Assembly: GCA_024998815.1 (NCBI GenBank)
Contig: JACEUQ010000001.1
Coordinates: 868,001 to 932,000 of the forward strand
Reading direction: 5' to 3'
Length of the DNA stretch: 64,000 bases
DNA from: Opitutus sp.
GTDB taxonomy: Bacteria; Verrucomicrobiota; Verrucomicrobiia; Opitutales; Opitutaceae
Part shown: positions 50,899 through 61,320 of the stretch, in pieces
How the letters are laid out: every line of letters begins with the position of its first letter
Numbering within the stretch: position 1 is the stretch's first letter
Notes under the pieces: generated by a model
Database searches by the model: none
What the model saw: only the letters and a program-made list of their open reading frames with translations
Told to the model about the DNA's origin: nothing
Translations under genes and position numbers: made by a program

Positions 50899-52125
50899 AT
50901 GAGCAGCGAAATTCTTTCAGTTCTCGAATACATGGAGAAGGAAAAGGGCATTGGCCGCGCCGACATGATCGACGCGATCGTAAATGCCATCAAAACTGCT
51001 GCGCTCAAGAGCGTTAATGCGGGTCAAGAGATCAAAATCGATATCAACCCCAAAAACGGCCAGCTCCACGCTTGGCTGCTGCTCAAGGTTGTTGATTCTG
51101 TGAGTAATCCACGTTCTGAGATCCACATTGAGAAAGCTCAAGTGATCAAGCCTGGCGCTCAATTGGGCGACATCTTGGAAAAGGAAATGGATCCCGCTTC
51201 GTTGGGCCGTATCGCCGCCCAAACCGCCCGCCAGGCGGTCATGCAGAAGCTGCGCCAATTTGAAAAGGACCGTGTGTATGACGATTTCAAGGACGTCATC
51301 GGCAACATCGTAACCGGCACCGTGCGTCGCAAAGAGCGCAACGATATCTACATCGATTTGGGCAAGGCCGAAGCGGTCTTGTCCGTTAAAGAACAGGTTC
51401 CCGGCGAAGAATATCAGCCCGGCGACCGCATTCGTTGCTTGTTGCTGGCCATCGAGAGCACCCCGCGCGGCCCCGAGCTCATGCTCACCCGCGCCAGCCC
51501 CAAGTTTGTTCGTCGCCTGTTCGAAGTTGAGGTTGGCGAAATCGCTGACGGCACAGTGAAGATCGAGGCGTTCGCCCGCGAGCCGGGTTACCGCACCAAG
51601 ATCGCCGTGGTCAGCACCGACCCGAAAGTCGATCCGGTCGGCGCTTGCGTCGGCGCCCGTGGTGCACGCGTCAAAACCATCGTGCGCGAGCTCAACGGTG
51701 AGAAGATCGACATCATCAACTATTTCGCAGACCCGAAGCAGATGGTGATCGAGGCGCTCAAGCCGGCCATGCCGCGCGAGATCGTTCTCGATGAAAAAAA
51801 TCATCGCATCCTGCTGAAGGTGGCGACCGAGGATTTGGCCATCGCAATCGGGCGCAAGGGGCAAAATGCCCGCCTGACCTCGCGCCTGATCGGCTGGCGC
51901 CTCGATATCGAGGAGTTCCACGCCGTCTCCACGGATCCACGTGCCGTAGCCACTAGCACCCTAGTTAAGACCTTTGACCTCGATCCGGTTCTCGCCGAGC
52001 GCCTCGTTGCCATCGGTATCAATTCGCCCGCCGCCTTCGAGGGCGTAGGAGCAGACGACTTGGTCGACGCCGGTTTCACCAGCGAAGAAGCTGCCACCAT
52101 CATCAGCACCGTCGGCAGCGTATAA
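50899..52125 (+). CDS. nusA: Transcription termination/antitermination factor NusA
   Basis: The protein has 408 residues. The N-terminal RNA-polymerase-binding domain ([17 protein letters not shown]) covers about 1-130. The S1 domain ([20 protein letters not shown]) follows. KH1 ([18 protein letters not shown]) and KH2 ([18 protein letters not shown]) end near residue 345. A short helix-hairpin-helix tail ([20 protein letters not shown]) replaces the long acidic repeats of E. coli. It controls pausing and termination. rimP, usually just upstream, is not here. Confidence 0.96.
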   Translation: MSSEILSVLEYMEKEKGIGRADMIDAIVNAIKTAALKSVNAGQEIKIDINPKNGQLHAWLLLKVVDSVSNPRSEIHIEKAQVIKPGAQLGDILEKEMDPASLGRIAAQTARQAVMQKLRQFEKDRVYDDFKDVIGNIVTGTVRRKERNDIYIDLGKAEAVLSVKEQVPGEEYQPGDRIRCLLLAIESTPRGPELMLTRASPKFVRRLFEVEVGEIADGTVKIEAFAREPGYRTKIAVVSTDPKVDPVGACVGARGARVKTIVRELNGEKIDIINYFADPKQMVIEALKPAMPREIVLDEKNHRILLKVATEDLAIAIGRKGQNARLTSRLIGWRLDIEEFHAVSTDPRAVATSTLVKTFDLDPVLAERLVAIGINSPAAFEGVGADDLVDAGFTSEEAATIISTVGSV

Positions 52126-52183
52126 TAACACGCCCAGCTTAGTTTTCCCGTCCCGTCACTTTTCATCAGCCGACAATTATTTA

Positions 52184-54727
52184 ATGAGCATCCGCATTCA
52201 CGAACTCGCCAAACGACACAACATGGAGGCCAAAGACATGTTGGCCTTGCTCAAGGAGCGTGGCTTCGTGACCGCAGACACCAAGTCGGTTTCCAGCACG
52301 CTCAACAAGATCTACGAAGAGGAGATCGAAAAGGAGTTTGCTGCAAAGGCTCCGGCGGTAGTCCCAGCGGCCGCCCCAGTGGTTCTTGAGGCGGCACCCG
52401 AGCCGGTGCCTGAGCCGGTGGTGCACAAGGTCCCGAGCGTGAAAAGCGCCGAGGATGTCGTGCGCGAAAAAGAAGTCGCCAAGGCCGCACAGTTGGCCGC
52501 ATCGGCACCTGCGGTGGCGAGTGCTCCCAAACCCGCGCCGGCAGTACCGACTCCGGTTGTATCCACTTCATCCCCACGTCCGGTCTCGGTTCCACAGCCG
52601 CTGCCTCCCCGCCCCATGGCATCGCCTGCACCCGTACCGCCCATTTCACGGCCAGCAGTGGTTTCGGCCCCGGCTCCGGCCCCGCTGCGCCCTCCCGTAG
52701 TCGCCCAGGCTTCACCCGCTTTTGCCTCAGCCCCTCGACCTGCCCCTGTATTAGCCCCGCAGGCCCCCCGTCCGGCACCGGTTGTGTCCGCCCCGGTTTC
52801 GGCACCGCGCGCCCCCATGCCGCTTCCGGGCGCCCCGCGTCCGGCTCCAGCCGTAGTGTCCGCCCCCGGCACCCCGGGCATGCGCGCCACCCCGCCCGCC
52901 CAGACGGTCACCATCACCACCGAGGGCGACGTTAAGGTTATCCACCTTAAGCCGCCGATCATCGTGCGTGACTTCGCGACCGCGTTGAGCATGAAGCCCT
53001 TCAAGCTGATCTCCGAACTCATGGAGATGGGCATCTTCTCCTCGATGAACCAGGCGATCGATGAGGCCGTAGCCGTAAAGGTCGCGGCGAAACATGGCTT
53101 CATGCTCGAGATCAAGCACCGCGGCGAAGCCGCGCAGCAGATCCAGCAAACCGCCAAGGAAAAGGCGACCCACAAGGCAAAGGCGGCAGCCGAGGCCGAG
53201 GTGCAAAACCTCGCCCCCCGCCCTCCCGTTGTTTGTATCCTTGGCCACGTTGACCACGGTAAAACCTCGTTGCTCGACGCCATCCGCAAGGCCGACGTCT
53301 GCGCAGGTGAGGCCGGTGGCATCACCCAGCATATCGGTGCCTACCAGATCGAACACGCGGGCAAAAAGATCACCTTCCTCGACACCCCTGGCCACGCCGC
53401 TTTCAGCAAAATGCGCGCCCGTGGTGCCGATGTCACCGACATTGCCGTGCTCGTGGTTGCAGCCGACGACGGTTTCATGCCGCAGACCGACGAGGCGCTT
53501 AAGCACGCGCAAAATGCAGGCGTAACCCTGATGGTTGCCGTCAACAAGATGGATGCTCGCGGCGCCAACATCGAGCGCGTCAAACAGCAGATGCAGGAGC
53601 GCAACATCGCCCCCGAAGACTGGGGTGGCGAAACTGTCACCGTGCCCGTGTCCGCCCTCAAAGGCACCGGTATCAGCGACCTGTTGGACATGATCCTGCT
53701 CCAAGCCGACGTGCTTGAGCTCAAGGCTAATCCCAAGACCGAACCGTCGGGCATCATTATCGAGTCCCAAATCGAAGTCGGGCGCGGTCCGCTGGCCACG
53801 GTCATCGTTCAGCGTGGCACACTGCGCGTCGGTGACGCCATCGTGTGTGGTCCGCACTGGGCAAAAGTGCGCGCCATGTTTGATGACGCGGGCAAGAATC
53901 TCAAAGAGGCCCCGCCCGCCACACCGGTGCGCGTCATCGGTTGGTCCGGAGCGCCCGACAGTGGCGCCGAGTTCCGTTCCACCAAGAATGCCCGTGAGGC
54001 TGAACAATTGGCCGAAGAGGCCGAGCACCTCATTCGCAAGACCACCGGTCAGGCCGACGCCGCGCCGAAGGAAGTCTCCGTCGAGAGCCTCTTTGCGAAC
54101 ATCGCCGCCACCCAGGCCAAGGTGCTCAAGTTGATCATCAAGACCGATGTGTTCGGCTCAACCGAGGCCGTTCGCAACGTCTTGGAAAACATCAAGAGCA
54201 ACAAGGTTTCGCTCGAAATCGTGTCCGTCGAAGTCGGCTTGGTGTCCAAGACCGACGTGCTGATGGCCAGCGCCGCCGGTGCGGTCGTTGTGGGCTTTAA
54301 CACCAAGCTGGAAAACGGTGTCACTGCAGTCGCCAAACACCACGGCGTGCGCATCGAAACCTACGGCATCATCTATGAGTTGGCCGACAAGGCTCGCGAC
54401 ATGATGGCCGACCTGCTCGACCCCGACCTCAAGGAGACCAAGACCGGCGCCGCAGAAGTGCGCGCGACGTTCCCGCTCGCCAAGGGTTTTGTGGCCGGCT
54501 GTTTGGTCACCGAAGGCAAGATCACGCGCAACGCCTCCGCCCGTCTCCGCCGCAAGAAGGAGATGATTTTCGAAGGCAAGGTCACCACGCTCAAGCGCTT
54601 CAAGGACGACGCCACCGAGGTGCGCGCCGGCATCGAGTGCGGTATCAAGCTGGGTGATTTCAACGGCTACGAGCCCGGTGACGTCATCGAGTGCTACGAG
54701 ATCACCAAGGTTCGCGCTTCGCTCTGA
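52184..54727 (+). CDS. infB: Translation initiation factor IF-2
   Basis: The 847-residue GTPase has an IF2-N domain ([20 protein letters not shown]) at 1-50, then a P/A/V-rich linker of about 180 residues and a second IF2-N-like part ([19 protein letters not shown]). The G domain starts near 353 with [24 protein letters not shown] and NKMDA. Domains II to IV follow ([20 protein letters not shown]). It positions initiator tRNA on the ribosome. The linker length is typical of high-GC Verrucomicrobiota. Confidence 0.97.
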   Translation: MSIRIHELAKRHNMEAKDMLALLKERGFVTADTKSVSSTLNKIYEEEIEKEFAAKAPAVVPAAAPVVLEAAPEPVPEPVVHKVPSVKSAEDVVREKEVAKAAQLAASAPAVASAPKPAPAVPTPVVSTSSPRPVSVPQPLPPRPMASPAPVPPISRPAVVSAPAPAPLRPPVVAQASPAFASAPRPAPVLAPQAPRPAPVVSAPVSAPRAPMPLPGAPRPAPAVVSAPGTPGMRATPPAQTVTITTEGDVKVIHLKPPIIVRDFATALSMKPFKLISELMEMGIFSSMNQAIDEAVAVKVAAKHGFMLEIKHRGEAAQQIQQTAKEKATHKAKAAAEAEVQNLAPRPPVVCILGHVDHGKTSLLDAIRKADVCAGEAGGITQHIGAYQIEHAGKKITFLDTPGHAAFSKMRARGADVTDIAVLVVAADDGFMPQTDEALKHAQNAGVTLMVAVNKMDARGANIERVKQQMQERNIAPEDWGGETVTVPVSALKGTGISDLLDMILLQADVLELKANPKTEPSGIIIESQIEVGRGPLATVIVQRGTLRVGDAIVCGPHWAKVRAMFDDAGKNLKEAPPATPVRVIGWSGAPDSGAEFRSTKNAREAEQLAEEAEHLIRKTTGQADAAPKEVSVESLFANIAATQAKVLKLIIKTDVFGSTEAVRNVLENIKSNKVSLEIVSVEVGLVSKTDVLMASAAGAVVVGFNTKLENGVTAVAKHHGVRIETYGIIYELADKARDMMADLLDPDLKETKTGAAEVRATFPLAKGFVAGCLVTEGKITRNASARLRRKKEMIFEGKVTTLKRFKDDATEVRAGIECGIKLGDFNGYEPGDVIECYEITKVRASL

Positions 54728-54736
54728 TTGCCTGCT

Positions 54737-54763
54737 GCGACTCGCGAAAACCACGCGAGTCGC
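54737..54763 (+). other. Stem-loop between infB and rbfA
   Basis: The perfect 10-bp stem GCGACTCGCG / CGCGAGTCGC with loop AAAACCA lies 12 bases before the rbfA ATG. No T run follows, so an mRNA processing or stability element is more likely than a terminator. Confidence 0.55.
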
Positions 54764-54775
54764 TCACTTTAAAAA

Positions 54776-55159
54776 ATGTCCACCCGCACCCTTCGTGTTA
54801 ACGAGCTGCTTCAGCGCGAGCTAAGCGCCATTCTGCGCACCATCTACAAGGACGAGGCGGTGGCGATCACCCTCACCGGCGTCCAAGTCTCGCCCGATCT
54901 CCACGAGGCCCGCGTGTTCGTCGCTGTCACCGGAGACGAGGAAGAGACCGAGAAATGCCTGCGCTGGCTCAAGCACAACTCCAAGGACTTCCGCTTTGAG
55001 TTGGGGCGGCGCATTGTGCTCAAGAACATGCCTCACTTCACCTACGTGATGGACGTGTCGACCGATCGCGGTAATCGAATCCTCTCGGTGCTCGATGACA
55101 TTGCGGCGCAGGACAAGGCCCGTAACGCCGCTCAACCTCCGCCTCCGGGCAAGGAGTAA
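54776..55159 (+). CDS. rbfA: Ribosome-binding factor A
   Basis: The 127-residue KH-like protein contains RTLRVNELLQRELSAILRTI, VQVSPDLHEARVFVAVTG and FELGRRIVLKNMPHFTYVMD, the RbfA blocks. It matures the 30S subunit. It follows infB in the usual order and is 3 bases before the DHH gene. Confidence 0.94.
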   Translation: MSTRTLRVNELLQRELSAILRTIYKDEAVAITLTGVQVSPDLHEARVFVAVTGDEEETEKCLRWLKHNSKDFRFELGRRIVLKNMPHFTYVMDVSTDRGNRILSVLDDIAAQDKARNAAQPPPPGKE

Positions 55160-55162
55160 CGC

Positions 55163-56176
55163 GTGGAGTTGATCTATCCTGAGTTCTACGACCGGTTCGC
55201 GGCCTTCCTGCGCTCGCTGGAAGATAAACGAGTAGTGGTCATCGCACATGCCCGGCCCGACGGCGACTGTATCGGCTCTCAGGTGGCGCTCACCCGTGTG
55301 CTGCGCGCTTTGGGCATCGACGCCATCTGCGCCAATCCCGACCCCACGCCCCGCCGCATTCAGTTTGCCGTGGGCGATACGCCTCTGGTGCGTTTCGACG
55401 GCCTGCCGACCGGCGAACTCACCGCCATTTACGTCGATTGCGCCGACCAAAGCCGGGCCGGCGTGAAGTTTAAGACGCGCTTCCCCGCCCCGTTTGCGAA
55501 CATCGATCACCACCTCTCCAACGACGGGTTCGCGACGCATAACTTTATCGATGTGGGCTCAGCCGCTACGGCCGAAATCCTCGCCGGCCTTTTTATCGAC
55601 CACCACCTCCCGGTTGACGCCCAGGCCGCCCAAGCACTTTACACGGGCATCGCCACCGACACCGGCCAGTTTCGCTTCAATTCGACCTCGCGGCGCACCT
55701 TCATGATCGTCGGCGAGTTGATGGCCCGCGGCGCCCAACCTGCGGCCGCCGCCGCCGAGCTCTATGAGCGCGAGACCCCGGGTAAACTTGAACTGCTGCA
55801 ACGTTTTCTCGCCTCCCTGCGCTACGAGTGCGACGGGCGCGTATGCATAGGCAGTCTGCCCGACGGCATCTACGCTGCCACCGGAACCAGTCAGGAAGAC
55901 GCCGAGGGCCTGGTTGATTATGCACGCTCCATCGAAGGCGTGGATATCGGCGTGCTCATCGAGGAACAGGCCGGCTCCATCAAAGCCAGCCTGCGCGCCA
56001 AAGACCCCGTATATCGCATGGATCTGATCGCCGCGCATTTTAACGGCGGTGGCCATGCCTGTGCGGCCGGTCTTAACCAAACCCACGTTGCGGTGGATTT
56101 GTTTCGCTCCCGCCTAGTCGCCGCACTCGGCGACCAGATCGCTGCCGTGGATAGACTTAAGAAACCAACAAGCTGA
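55163..56176 (+). CDS. DHH-family phosphoesterase (NrnA-like)
   Basis: The protein is 337 residues from GTG 55163, with AAGGAG eight bases before. The DHH domain has [19 protein letters not shown], the second Asp in YVDCADQS and IDHHLSND. The DHHA1 domain ends with [15 protein letters not shown]. Such proteins (NrnA, oligoribonuclease and pAp phosphatase) degrade 2-5 nt RNA or pAp. They commonly sit between rbfA and truB. The stop overlaps truB as TGATG. Confidence 0.92.
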   Translation: MELIYPEFYDRFAAFLRSLEDKRVVVIAHARPDGDCIGSQVALTRVLRALGIDAICANPDPTPRRIQFAVGDTPLVRFDGLPTGELTAIYVDCADQSRAGVKFKTRFPAPFANIDHHLSNDGFATHNFIDVGSAATAEILAGLFIDHHLPVDAQAAQALYTGIATDTGQFRFNSTSRRTFMIVGELMARGAQPAAAAAELYERETPGKLELLQRFLASLRYECDGRVCIGSLPDGIYAATGTSQEDAEGLVDYARSIEGVDIGVLIEEQAGSIKASLRAKDPVYRMDLIAAHFNGGGHACAAGLNQTHVAVDLFRSRLVAALGDQIAAVDRLKKPTS

Positions 56177-56904
56177 TGCTCGCACCTACCAAAGAATTCG
56201 ATGGAGTGCTCCTGATCGACAAGCCCGGCGCACACACCTCCCACGACGTGGTCGCCCGACTCCGCGGCATCCTCAAAATGAAGCGTATCGGTCATGCCGG
56301 CACACTCGATCCGATGGCGACCGGCCTGCTGGTGATGTTGGTGGGTAAAGCCACTAAGCTCTCGCAGTACCTCATGAGCGTGGAAAAGGAATACACCGGC
56401 ACCATCGAACTGGGCAAAGTGACCAACACCCAAGATGCCGAGGGTGAAGTGCTGAGTTCTGCCCCCGTGCCCGTCCTCACCGAAGCCGACGTGCGCAAGG
56501 CACTCGCCGGATTTCTTGGCGACCAATACCAGATCCCGCCGATGTTTTCGGCCATCAAGATCGCCGGAAAGCCCCTTTATAAAAGTGCCCGCGCAGGCGA
56601 GGAAGTGGAACGCGAACCGCGCTTCATTCGGGTGATGAACTACGAGCTCACCCGCTGGGAATCCCCCGAGCTCGATTTCCGCGTCCTTTGCACCAAGGGC
56701 ACCTACGTGCGAACGCTCGCGCACGACCTCGGCCAACGCCTGGGTTGCGGCGCCCACTTGAAGGCGTTGCGCCGCATTTCCTCGGGATCCCTCAACATTT
56801 CGAAGGCCGTAACACTCGAGCAGTTGCAAAAAATGACGCCTGCCGAAATCGACCAGGTGCTCATTCCCGCTTACGAGGCCGCGCCCAGCGTGGCATTCGG
56901 TTAA
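56176..56904 (+). CDS. truB: tRNA pseudouridine-55 synthase
   Basis: The 242-residue protein has [20 protein letters not shown], then [20 protein letters not shown] with the catalytic Asp, [11 protein letters not shown] and [15 protein letters not shown]. These are the TruB motifs in order. It makes psi-55 in the T loop. The C-terminal PUA domain of longer TruB forms is absent. Confidence 0.95.
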   Translation: MLAPTKEFDGVLLIDKPGAHTSHDVVARLRGILKMKRIGHAGTLDPMATGLLVMLVGKATKLSQYLMSVEKEYTGTIELGKVTNTQDAEGEVLSSAPVPVLTEADVRKALAGFLGDQYQIPPMFSAIKIAGKPLYKSARAGEEVEREPRFIRVMNYELTRWESPELDFRVLCTKGTYVRTLAHDLGQRLGCGAHLKALRRISSGSLNISKAVTLEQLQKMTPAEIDQVLIPAYEAAPSVAFG

Positions 56905-56958
56905 CAACTGAGATCGCCGGAGCTTTCCGCCCCGGCCATTTTAACCCCTTGCTGCGCC

Positions 56959-57924
56959 GTGGCTACCCGCTGCTACAACTCCATCGAAGAGGCCGCCCCC
57001 GAGCTCCCCTCCGGCCCGCTGCACCTAGCAATCGGCATGTTCGACGGCGTCCATTTGGGGCACCATGCGGTCATTGAGTCGGCAGTGCATTCAGCCCAGC
57101 GCAGCGGCGGGGTTGCCGCCGTCCTCACGTTCTGGCCGCACCCAAGCCGCCTATTCCGCCCGGATTCGCCCGTGCAGTTGATCATGACTCCGGCCCTAAA
57201 AAACCGGCAGTTAACCCGACTCGGGGTGGACGCGGTCATCACCCAATTATTTGACCGTCCGTTCGCCAGCATCGAGGCAGAAGAGTTCCTGCCGCGGCTC
57301 AAACGGTTGTTACCCAACCTAGCGACTATCTATGTGGGCGAAAACTGGCGCTTCGGCAAAGGCCGACTGGGTGATATACACCTGCTCGTAAACTCGGCCC
57401 GGCACTTGGGCATCAACGTGGTGAGCGCCGAGCGGATTAAGCAAAACGAGGAGCCGATCAGCAGCACCCGTATCCGCACCTACCTGGCGGAGGGAAAAAT
57501 GGAAGAAGCCAATGCGCTGCTGGGCTACAGCTACTTTGCCGAGGGCGTAGTCGCCCCCGGCAAGCAACTCGGGCGCAAACTGGGGTTTCCCACCCTCAAC
57601 GTGGTGTGGGAACCCGACCAGCGCCCCCGCTTTGGCGTTTACACCGTGCGCGTGTCAGGCCCCAAAACCGCAGTCCCGCTGCCCGCCGTGGCCAACTACG
57701 GCCTGCGCCCCACGGTGGAAAACTCAAGTATTCCCCGTCTGGAAATTCACCTGCTAGCCCCCTGCCCCTTTGACGCTGGCGACGCGTTACTCATCGAATG
57801 GCTCAGCTTCCTGCGCCCGGAACAGCGCTTCGACGGAGTGGAGGCCCTGCGCACGCAAATCGCCGCTGACCGCGCCGCTGCCTTGAGCTGGTTTGCCCAC
57901 CACCCCAATCTGCGGCCGGCGTAA
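56959..57924 (+). CDS. ribF: Bifunctional riboflavin kinase/FAD synthetase
   Basis: The protein is 321 residues from GTG 56959. The FAD synthetase half has HLAIGMFDGVHLGHHAV, FWPHPSRLF, YVGENWRFGKGR and ISSTRIRTYLAEG. The flavokinase half has VVAPGKQLGRKLGFPTLN and GVYTVRVSG...ANYGLRPTV. It converts riboflavin to FMN and FAD. It is the last gene of the nusA cluster and is convergent with the next gene, 6 bases away. Confidence 0.95.
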   Translation: MATRCYNSIEEAAPELPSGPLHLAIGMFDGVHLGHHAVIESAVHSAQRSGGVAAVLTFWPHPSRLFRPDSPVQLIMTPALKNRQLTRLGVDAVITQLFDRPFASIEAEEFLPRLKRLLPNLATIYVGENWRFGKGRLGDIHLLVNSARHLGINVVSAERIKQNEEPISSTRIRTYLAEGKMEEANALLGYSYFAEGVVAPGKQLGRKLGFPTLNVVWEPDQRPRFGVYTVRVSGPKTAVPLPAVANYGLRPTVENSSIPRLEIHLLAPCPFDAGDALLIEWLSFLRPEQRFDGVEALRTQIAADRAAALSWFAHHPNLRPA

Positions 57925-57930
57925 AAGCAC

Positions 57931-58617
57931 TCACCGCACGTGGTGGGCCGTGAACGATTTACGGGCCACGCTGAGCAGTTGGTCATCGCTCATATGATGC
58001 TCATTGACCCCGAGGGTGCCGATAATGCGGCCCGCCAGATCGGGATGGTGGGATTTCACCCAACCGACAAATTGCAGCATGCAACTGCTCGTACCGGTGC
58101 CGTTTCCCAAAATCAGGATATTGGGGGCCTCCGTTAATGCCTGGGCGACCGAGGCGAAAAAAGTGTTCTGCCCGTGGGGCTCTTTGCCATGCGAAAAGTC
58201 GACGGAATCAACCGTGTGCCGAAAGTGATCGGTCGGCTCTGGGGGCTTAACCAGGAGTGCTTGGGTGCCGTGCTGATCTGAATTAAAAATCCGGGCCTGA
58301 TGGTGGTCGATCACGAGGACCCAATGCGCCGTGGGTTCGCCGGTTTCGGGCGGAAGCTCCTCGGTGCTAAGCAGAAAATCGCGCAGGGCGTTGAGTTCAT
58401 TGATATCGCTGACCTCTTTGGTCAAAGGCTCGCGCAGAACCAGCGTCTGGCCGCGCCGGGTGCAACGCAGGCTCCCGTTCGGCTTTTCTTCGACGTGGCA
58501 GAGGTCGCGGAGCATGGCGATCACCTCGCGCCACTCGATGTTATACAAAGTCGGATGCTGGAAGATGCGATTGTAGGTCTGCAGATGACTATCAGTCAGG
58601 GACATAATTGTGTTCAT
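57931..58617 (-). CDS. Unknown protein with eRF1-like C-terminal half
   Basis: The protein is 228 residues from ATG 58617 (MNTIMSLTDSHLQTYNRI). An N-terminal helix-turn-helix-sized region (IEWREVIAMLRDLCHVEE, RCTRRGQTLVL) is followed by HWVLVIDHHQARIFNSD, GTQALLVKPPEPTDHFRH and NILILGNGTGTSSCMLQF. The second half resembles the eRF1 domain-3-like fold of host-attachment or ribosome-rescue proteins. That match is weak. A start at 58602 is also possible. Confidence 0.6.
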   Translation of the reverse strand: MNTIMSLTDSHLQTYNRIFQHPTLYNIEWREVIAMLRDLCHVEEKPNGSLRCTRRGQTLVLREPLTKEVSDINELNALRDFLLSTEELPPETGEPTAHWVLVIDHHQARIFNSDQHGTQALLVKPPEPTDHFRHTVDSVDFSHGKEPHGQNTFFASVAQALTEAPNILILGNGTGTSSCMLQFVGWVKSHHPDLAGRIIGTLGVNEHHMSDDQLLSVARKSFTAHHVR

Positions 58618-58834
58618 GGGGTATATAACGGGGGCATTAAGTTGATCAATCGGGGCGTCCGCATAGGGCAAATTGCGGGTGCCATAATAATGCCATCACC
58701 GGCGCGTCCGGGCCATGGGGTGTATCCCGAACTTGGCGACTCAGCAGACCTCGTTCACCTCATTCTCGGCGGGCCCGAAGGTGGCCATGCAGGAAACCCC
58801 ACAAGGCGGTTCTCCGTGGTGGTTGGCTCGACAC

Positions 58835-59614
58835 TTACAGCGAAAGCCGCAGGCCGTCGTAGGCAAACTCCACGCCCAAGGGCAACTTCTCGGCCCATTC
58901 GACATGGCCGGTGAGGTGGGTCAAATGCGTCAAATAGGTCCGCGGCGAGCCGATTGCCTCGGCGGCCTGCAGCGCCTCCGCGATGCTCATATGCGTGGGG
59001 TGCGGATCGGGGCGCAGGCCGTCCAACACCACCACGGCCGAGCCCTTGGCCAAGGCCACAGCCTCGCTGGTAACCAGCTTACAGTCGGTATAATAAGAAA
59101 ACTTAACCCCGCTGCTCCGCTCGGTGAAAACCAGCCCAAGGGTGTTGACGCCGCCGTGCGGCAGCAGGGTGGATTCGATGGTCCCCTGAGGCAACTCGAT
59201 GCGCGCGGGCATGGACTGCAGTTTAAAGGCGACGTAGCCCTTGGAAATAGGCTTATCGGCGATCGCGTAGGGGTACATGGCGCGAATGCGCGTCATGCCC
59301 TCCTCGGTCGAATACACCGGCATCGCGGCATTGCCGAGCAGGTCACAGTAACGGCGCAGGTCGTCCATGCCGGCGATATGGTCGGCATGACCGTGGGTGA
59401 GCACGAAAAAATCGATCCACTCGATTTTCTCACGCAGGCACTGGAGCCGAAACTCGGGGGCTGCGTCCACCTGGATACGCAACCCGTCCATGATCAAATG
59501 GATGGAGCAACGCGTGCGCTGGTTGCGTGGATCCGTGGACGTGCAAACGGCGCAGTCACAGGCGATCATGGGAACGCCTTGCGAAGTGCCGGTGCCGAGA
59601 AAGATCACGTCCAT
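58835..59614 (-). CDS. MBL-fold metallo-hydrolase (PhnP-like)
   Basis: The protein has 259 residues. MDVIFLGTGTSQGVPMIACD with two further cysteines (CDCAVC) is the N-terminal block of PhnP-like hydrolases. FFVLTHGHADHIAGMDDLR is the H-x-H-x-D-H metal site, and STLLPHGG and YYTDCKLV complete the site. PhnP cleaves cyclic phosphodiesters; proteins of this type in other bacteria lie in coenzyme or cyclic-phosphate metabolism. No phn genes are near. Confidence 0.88.
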   Translation of the reverse strand: MDVIFLGTGTSQGVPMIACDCAVCTSTDPRNQRTRCSIHLIMDGLRIQVDAAPEFRLQCLREKIEWIDFFVLTHGHADHIAGMDDLRRYCDLLGNAAMPVYSTEEGMTRIRAMYPYAIADKPISKGYVAFKLQSMPARIELPQGTIESTLLPHGGVNTLGLVFTERSSGVKFSYYTDCKLVTSEAVALAKGSAVVVLDGLRPDPHPTHMSIAEALQAAEAIGSPRTYLTHLTHLTGHVEWAEKLPLGVEFAYDGLRLSL

Positions 59615-59991
59615 GGTGGTTTAAACGAATACACCGAGCGCAGGCGGAGCAAGCGGAAGAAAAACTTCCGCAGCGGGGGTAAGGGACAATTCTCTCAACG
59701 TGTTGTTGTGCCTCGTCACCCTCGCGTCCATCGGCTCCCGCGTTTTCACACGCGGGATGATGCGCGGCCCACGGCGTTACCCGGCTTCGAACGAGGAAAT
59801 CGTTTTGAATTCCAAACGATAGCGCTCCGCTCTTCCGCCACGTCGAGGTTACCCGTTTATATAAAACGTATATTCGCCTTAAAAACCGCCCGCCCTGTTG
59901 ATTTCATCGCTTATATCATTAGCCTAAGCGGTGCCGCACGCAGTTCGGCACGCCGTCCAGAAACCACCTCACTACTCCAGAAGGGCGTTAT
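59615..59991. other. Intergenic region upstream of the LamG-PKD gene
   Basis: No gene is seen. A hairpin CCCGCG/CGCGGG stands at about 59737-59756 without a T run. The region becomes AT-richer from 59850 and probably contains the promoter of the gene at 59992. Confidence 0.45.
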
Positions 59992-61320
59992 ATGAAAATG
60001 ACTCACTACGGTCGGTCTATCGGGCTAGCCATGCTGGCCCAACTCGGGTTAGTCGCCTTATCCAATGCGGCCCCACCCCCAGAAACAGTTAAATACATTC
60101 AACTTTGGAATAAACTCGGATCTCCCTATGAGGTTACCCACAGCGAAGTGGGCCCCAATGGTGAAATTATAGGCGCTATTTATTATCAAGCCGGCCATGA
60201 CGGCAACGGCTTCCGCTCAGCAGTCCGAACGGGGGACCTTAATACCCCGAACAATTACGTTGTTTTTAAGGACTTACAATTAGCCCCGAAAGGCGAGCTG
60301 GAGTTTTGGTATACCCCCTTCTGGAACAGCCCGGCCGTGGGGCATGTGGTCGACCTCATGTATTACACCGCAAAGGGCTACACCTCAAACGATGTCTGCA
60401 TGTCATTTGCCTACAATGATTGGCAAAATCGAGGGGGCACTTGGCTGGCGGATAAACCCGGCGTGGACGGTTCGATTTGTTATTTTTATCCAGGCAGCGA
60501 CCCCAAGTGGACGGTGTCCACACCCATCAAAATCACCTTGAAATGGGATGGGGCATTGCCGGCGTTCACGCCCAAACTGGATTTACTCTTTAACAACAGT
60601 ACGCCCGCCCCCTATGAACAGGCAATTTGGGGCAATGGTGGGACTATGGTGTGGAGCACCCCGATGGACTTGCTGGTGGGCTGCCGCCCCTACCCAACGA
60701 CCTGGGTGAACCACCCATGGGAACCCAACGTCGATGGGGTCATCGATGAACTCAAAATTTGGGCCTTCACCACCCGCCCCGTTGCCAACGCCGGCCCGGA
60801 CCAGGGCGTGATCAAAAACGACTGGGTCCAACTCGATGGCTCCGGTTCCTTTGATTTTGATGGAGAAACGATTACCTATGCATGGAACCTCGCCAGCAAG
60901 CCGCTAGGAAGTTCCGCAACCCTATCCAGCCCCACCTCGCCCACGCCACAATTCCAAGCAGATCTAATTGGCGCTTATAAGGTGGAATTAATCGTCAGTG
61001 ACGGCCATGTCACCAGCAGCACGGACAGCGTAATAATAAACGCGATAACCACCGAGGCAGCGTTTCTTTCGCTTGAGAAATCCGTGCATAATTTGGTGAA
61101 CAACGAGTCATTAAACTCCGGCCAGGAGACAGCCTTAATAACAAAACTGGAACACGCGCTAAGCAAACTCCCCAAGAATGAAAAAGTGGCGATTAACATG
61201 ACCCAAGCCTTCATCCAGCAAGTTATGGATTTGATTGCCGATGGGGTTCTTACCCTGGAAGAAGGCGCCCCATTGATCAAACTTGCCGAAAACATCATCA
61301 CCAACCTGAAAAACAATTAA
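59992..61320 (+). CDS. Secreted LamG-like / PKD / FIMAH-like protein (chromosomal copy)
   Basis: The protein is 442 residues from ATG 59992, with AAGGG 9 bases before. A signal peptide ends near ALSNAAP. The LamG-like domain has KYIQLWNKLG, GNGFRSAVRTGD, ELEFWYTPFW and NVDGVIDELKIW. The PKD-type domain has RPVANAGPDQGVI, YAWNLASKP and YKVELIVSDGHV. The helical tail (KLEHALSKLPKNEKV, AFIQQVMDLIADGVL) is FIMAH-like. The island gene at 19337-20686 has the same layout. The last base of its stop codon is shared with an IS1595 insertion. Confidence 0.87.
   Translation: MKMTHYGRSIGLAMLAQLGLVALSNAAPPPETVKYIQLWNKLGSPYEVTHSEVGPNGEIIGAIYYQAGHDGNGFRSAVRTGDLNTPNNYVVFKDLQLAPKGELEFWYTPFWNSPAVGHVVDLMYYTAKGYTSNDVCMSFAYNDWQNRGGTWLADKPGVDGSICYFYPGSDPKWTVSTPIKITLKWDGALPAFTPKLDLLFNNSTPAPYEQAIWGNGGTMVWSTPMDLLVGCRPYPTTWVNHPWEPNVDGVIDELKIWAFTTRPVANAGPDQGVIKNDWVQLDGSGSFDFDGETITYAWNLASKPLGSSATLSSPTSPTPQFQADLIGAYKVELIVSDGHVTSSTDSVIINAITTEAAFLSLEKSVHNLVNNESLNSGQETALITKLEHALSKLPKNEKVAINMTQAFIQQVMDLIADGVLTLEEGAPLIKLAENIITNLKNN

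Noticed and set aside
50917-51921. 334-residue minus-strand ORF opposite nusA
   Set aside because: nusA motifs on the plus strand explain the coding signal.
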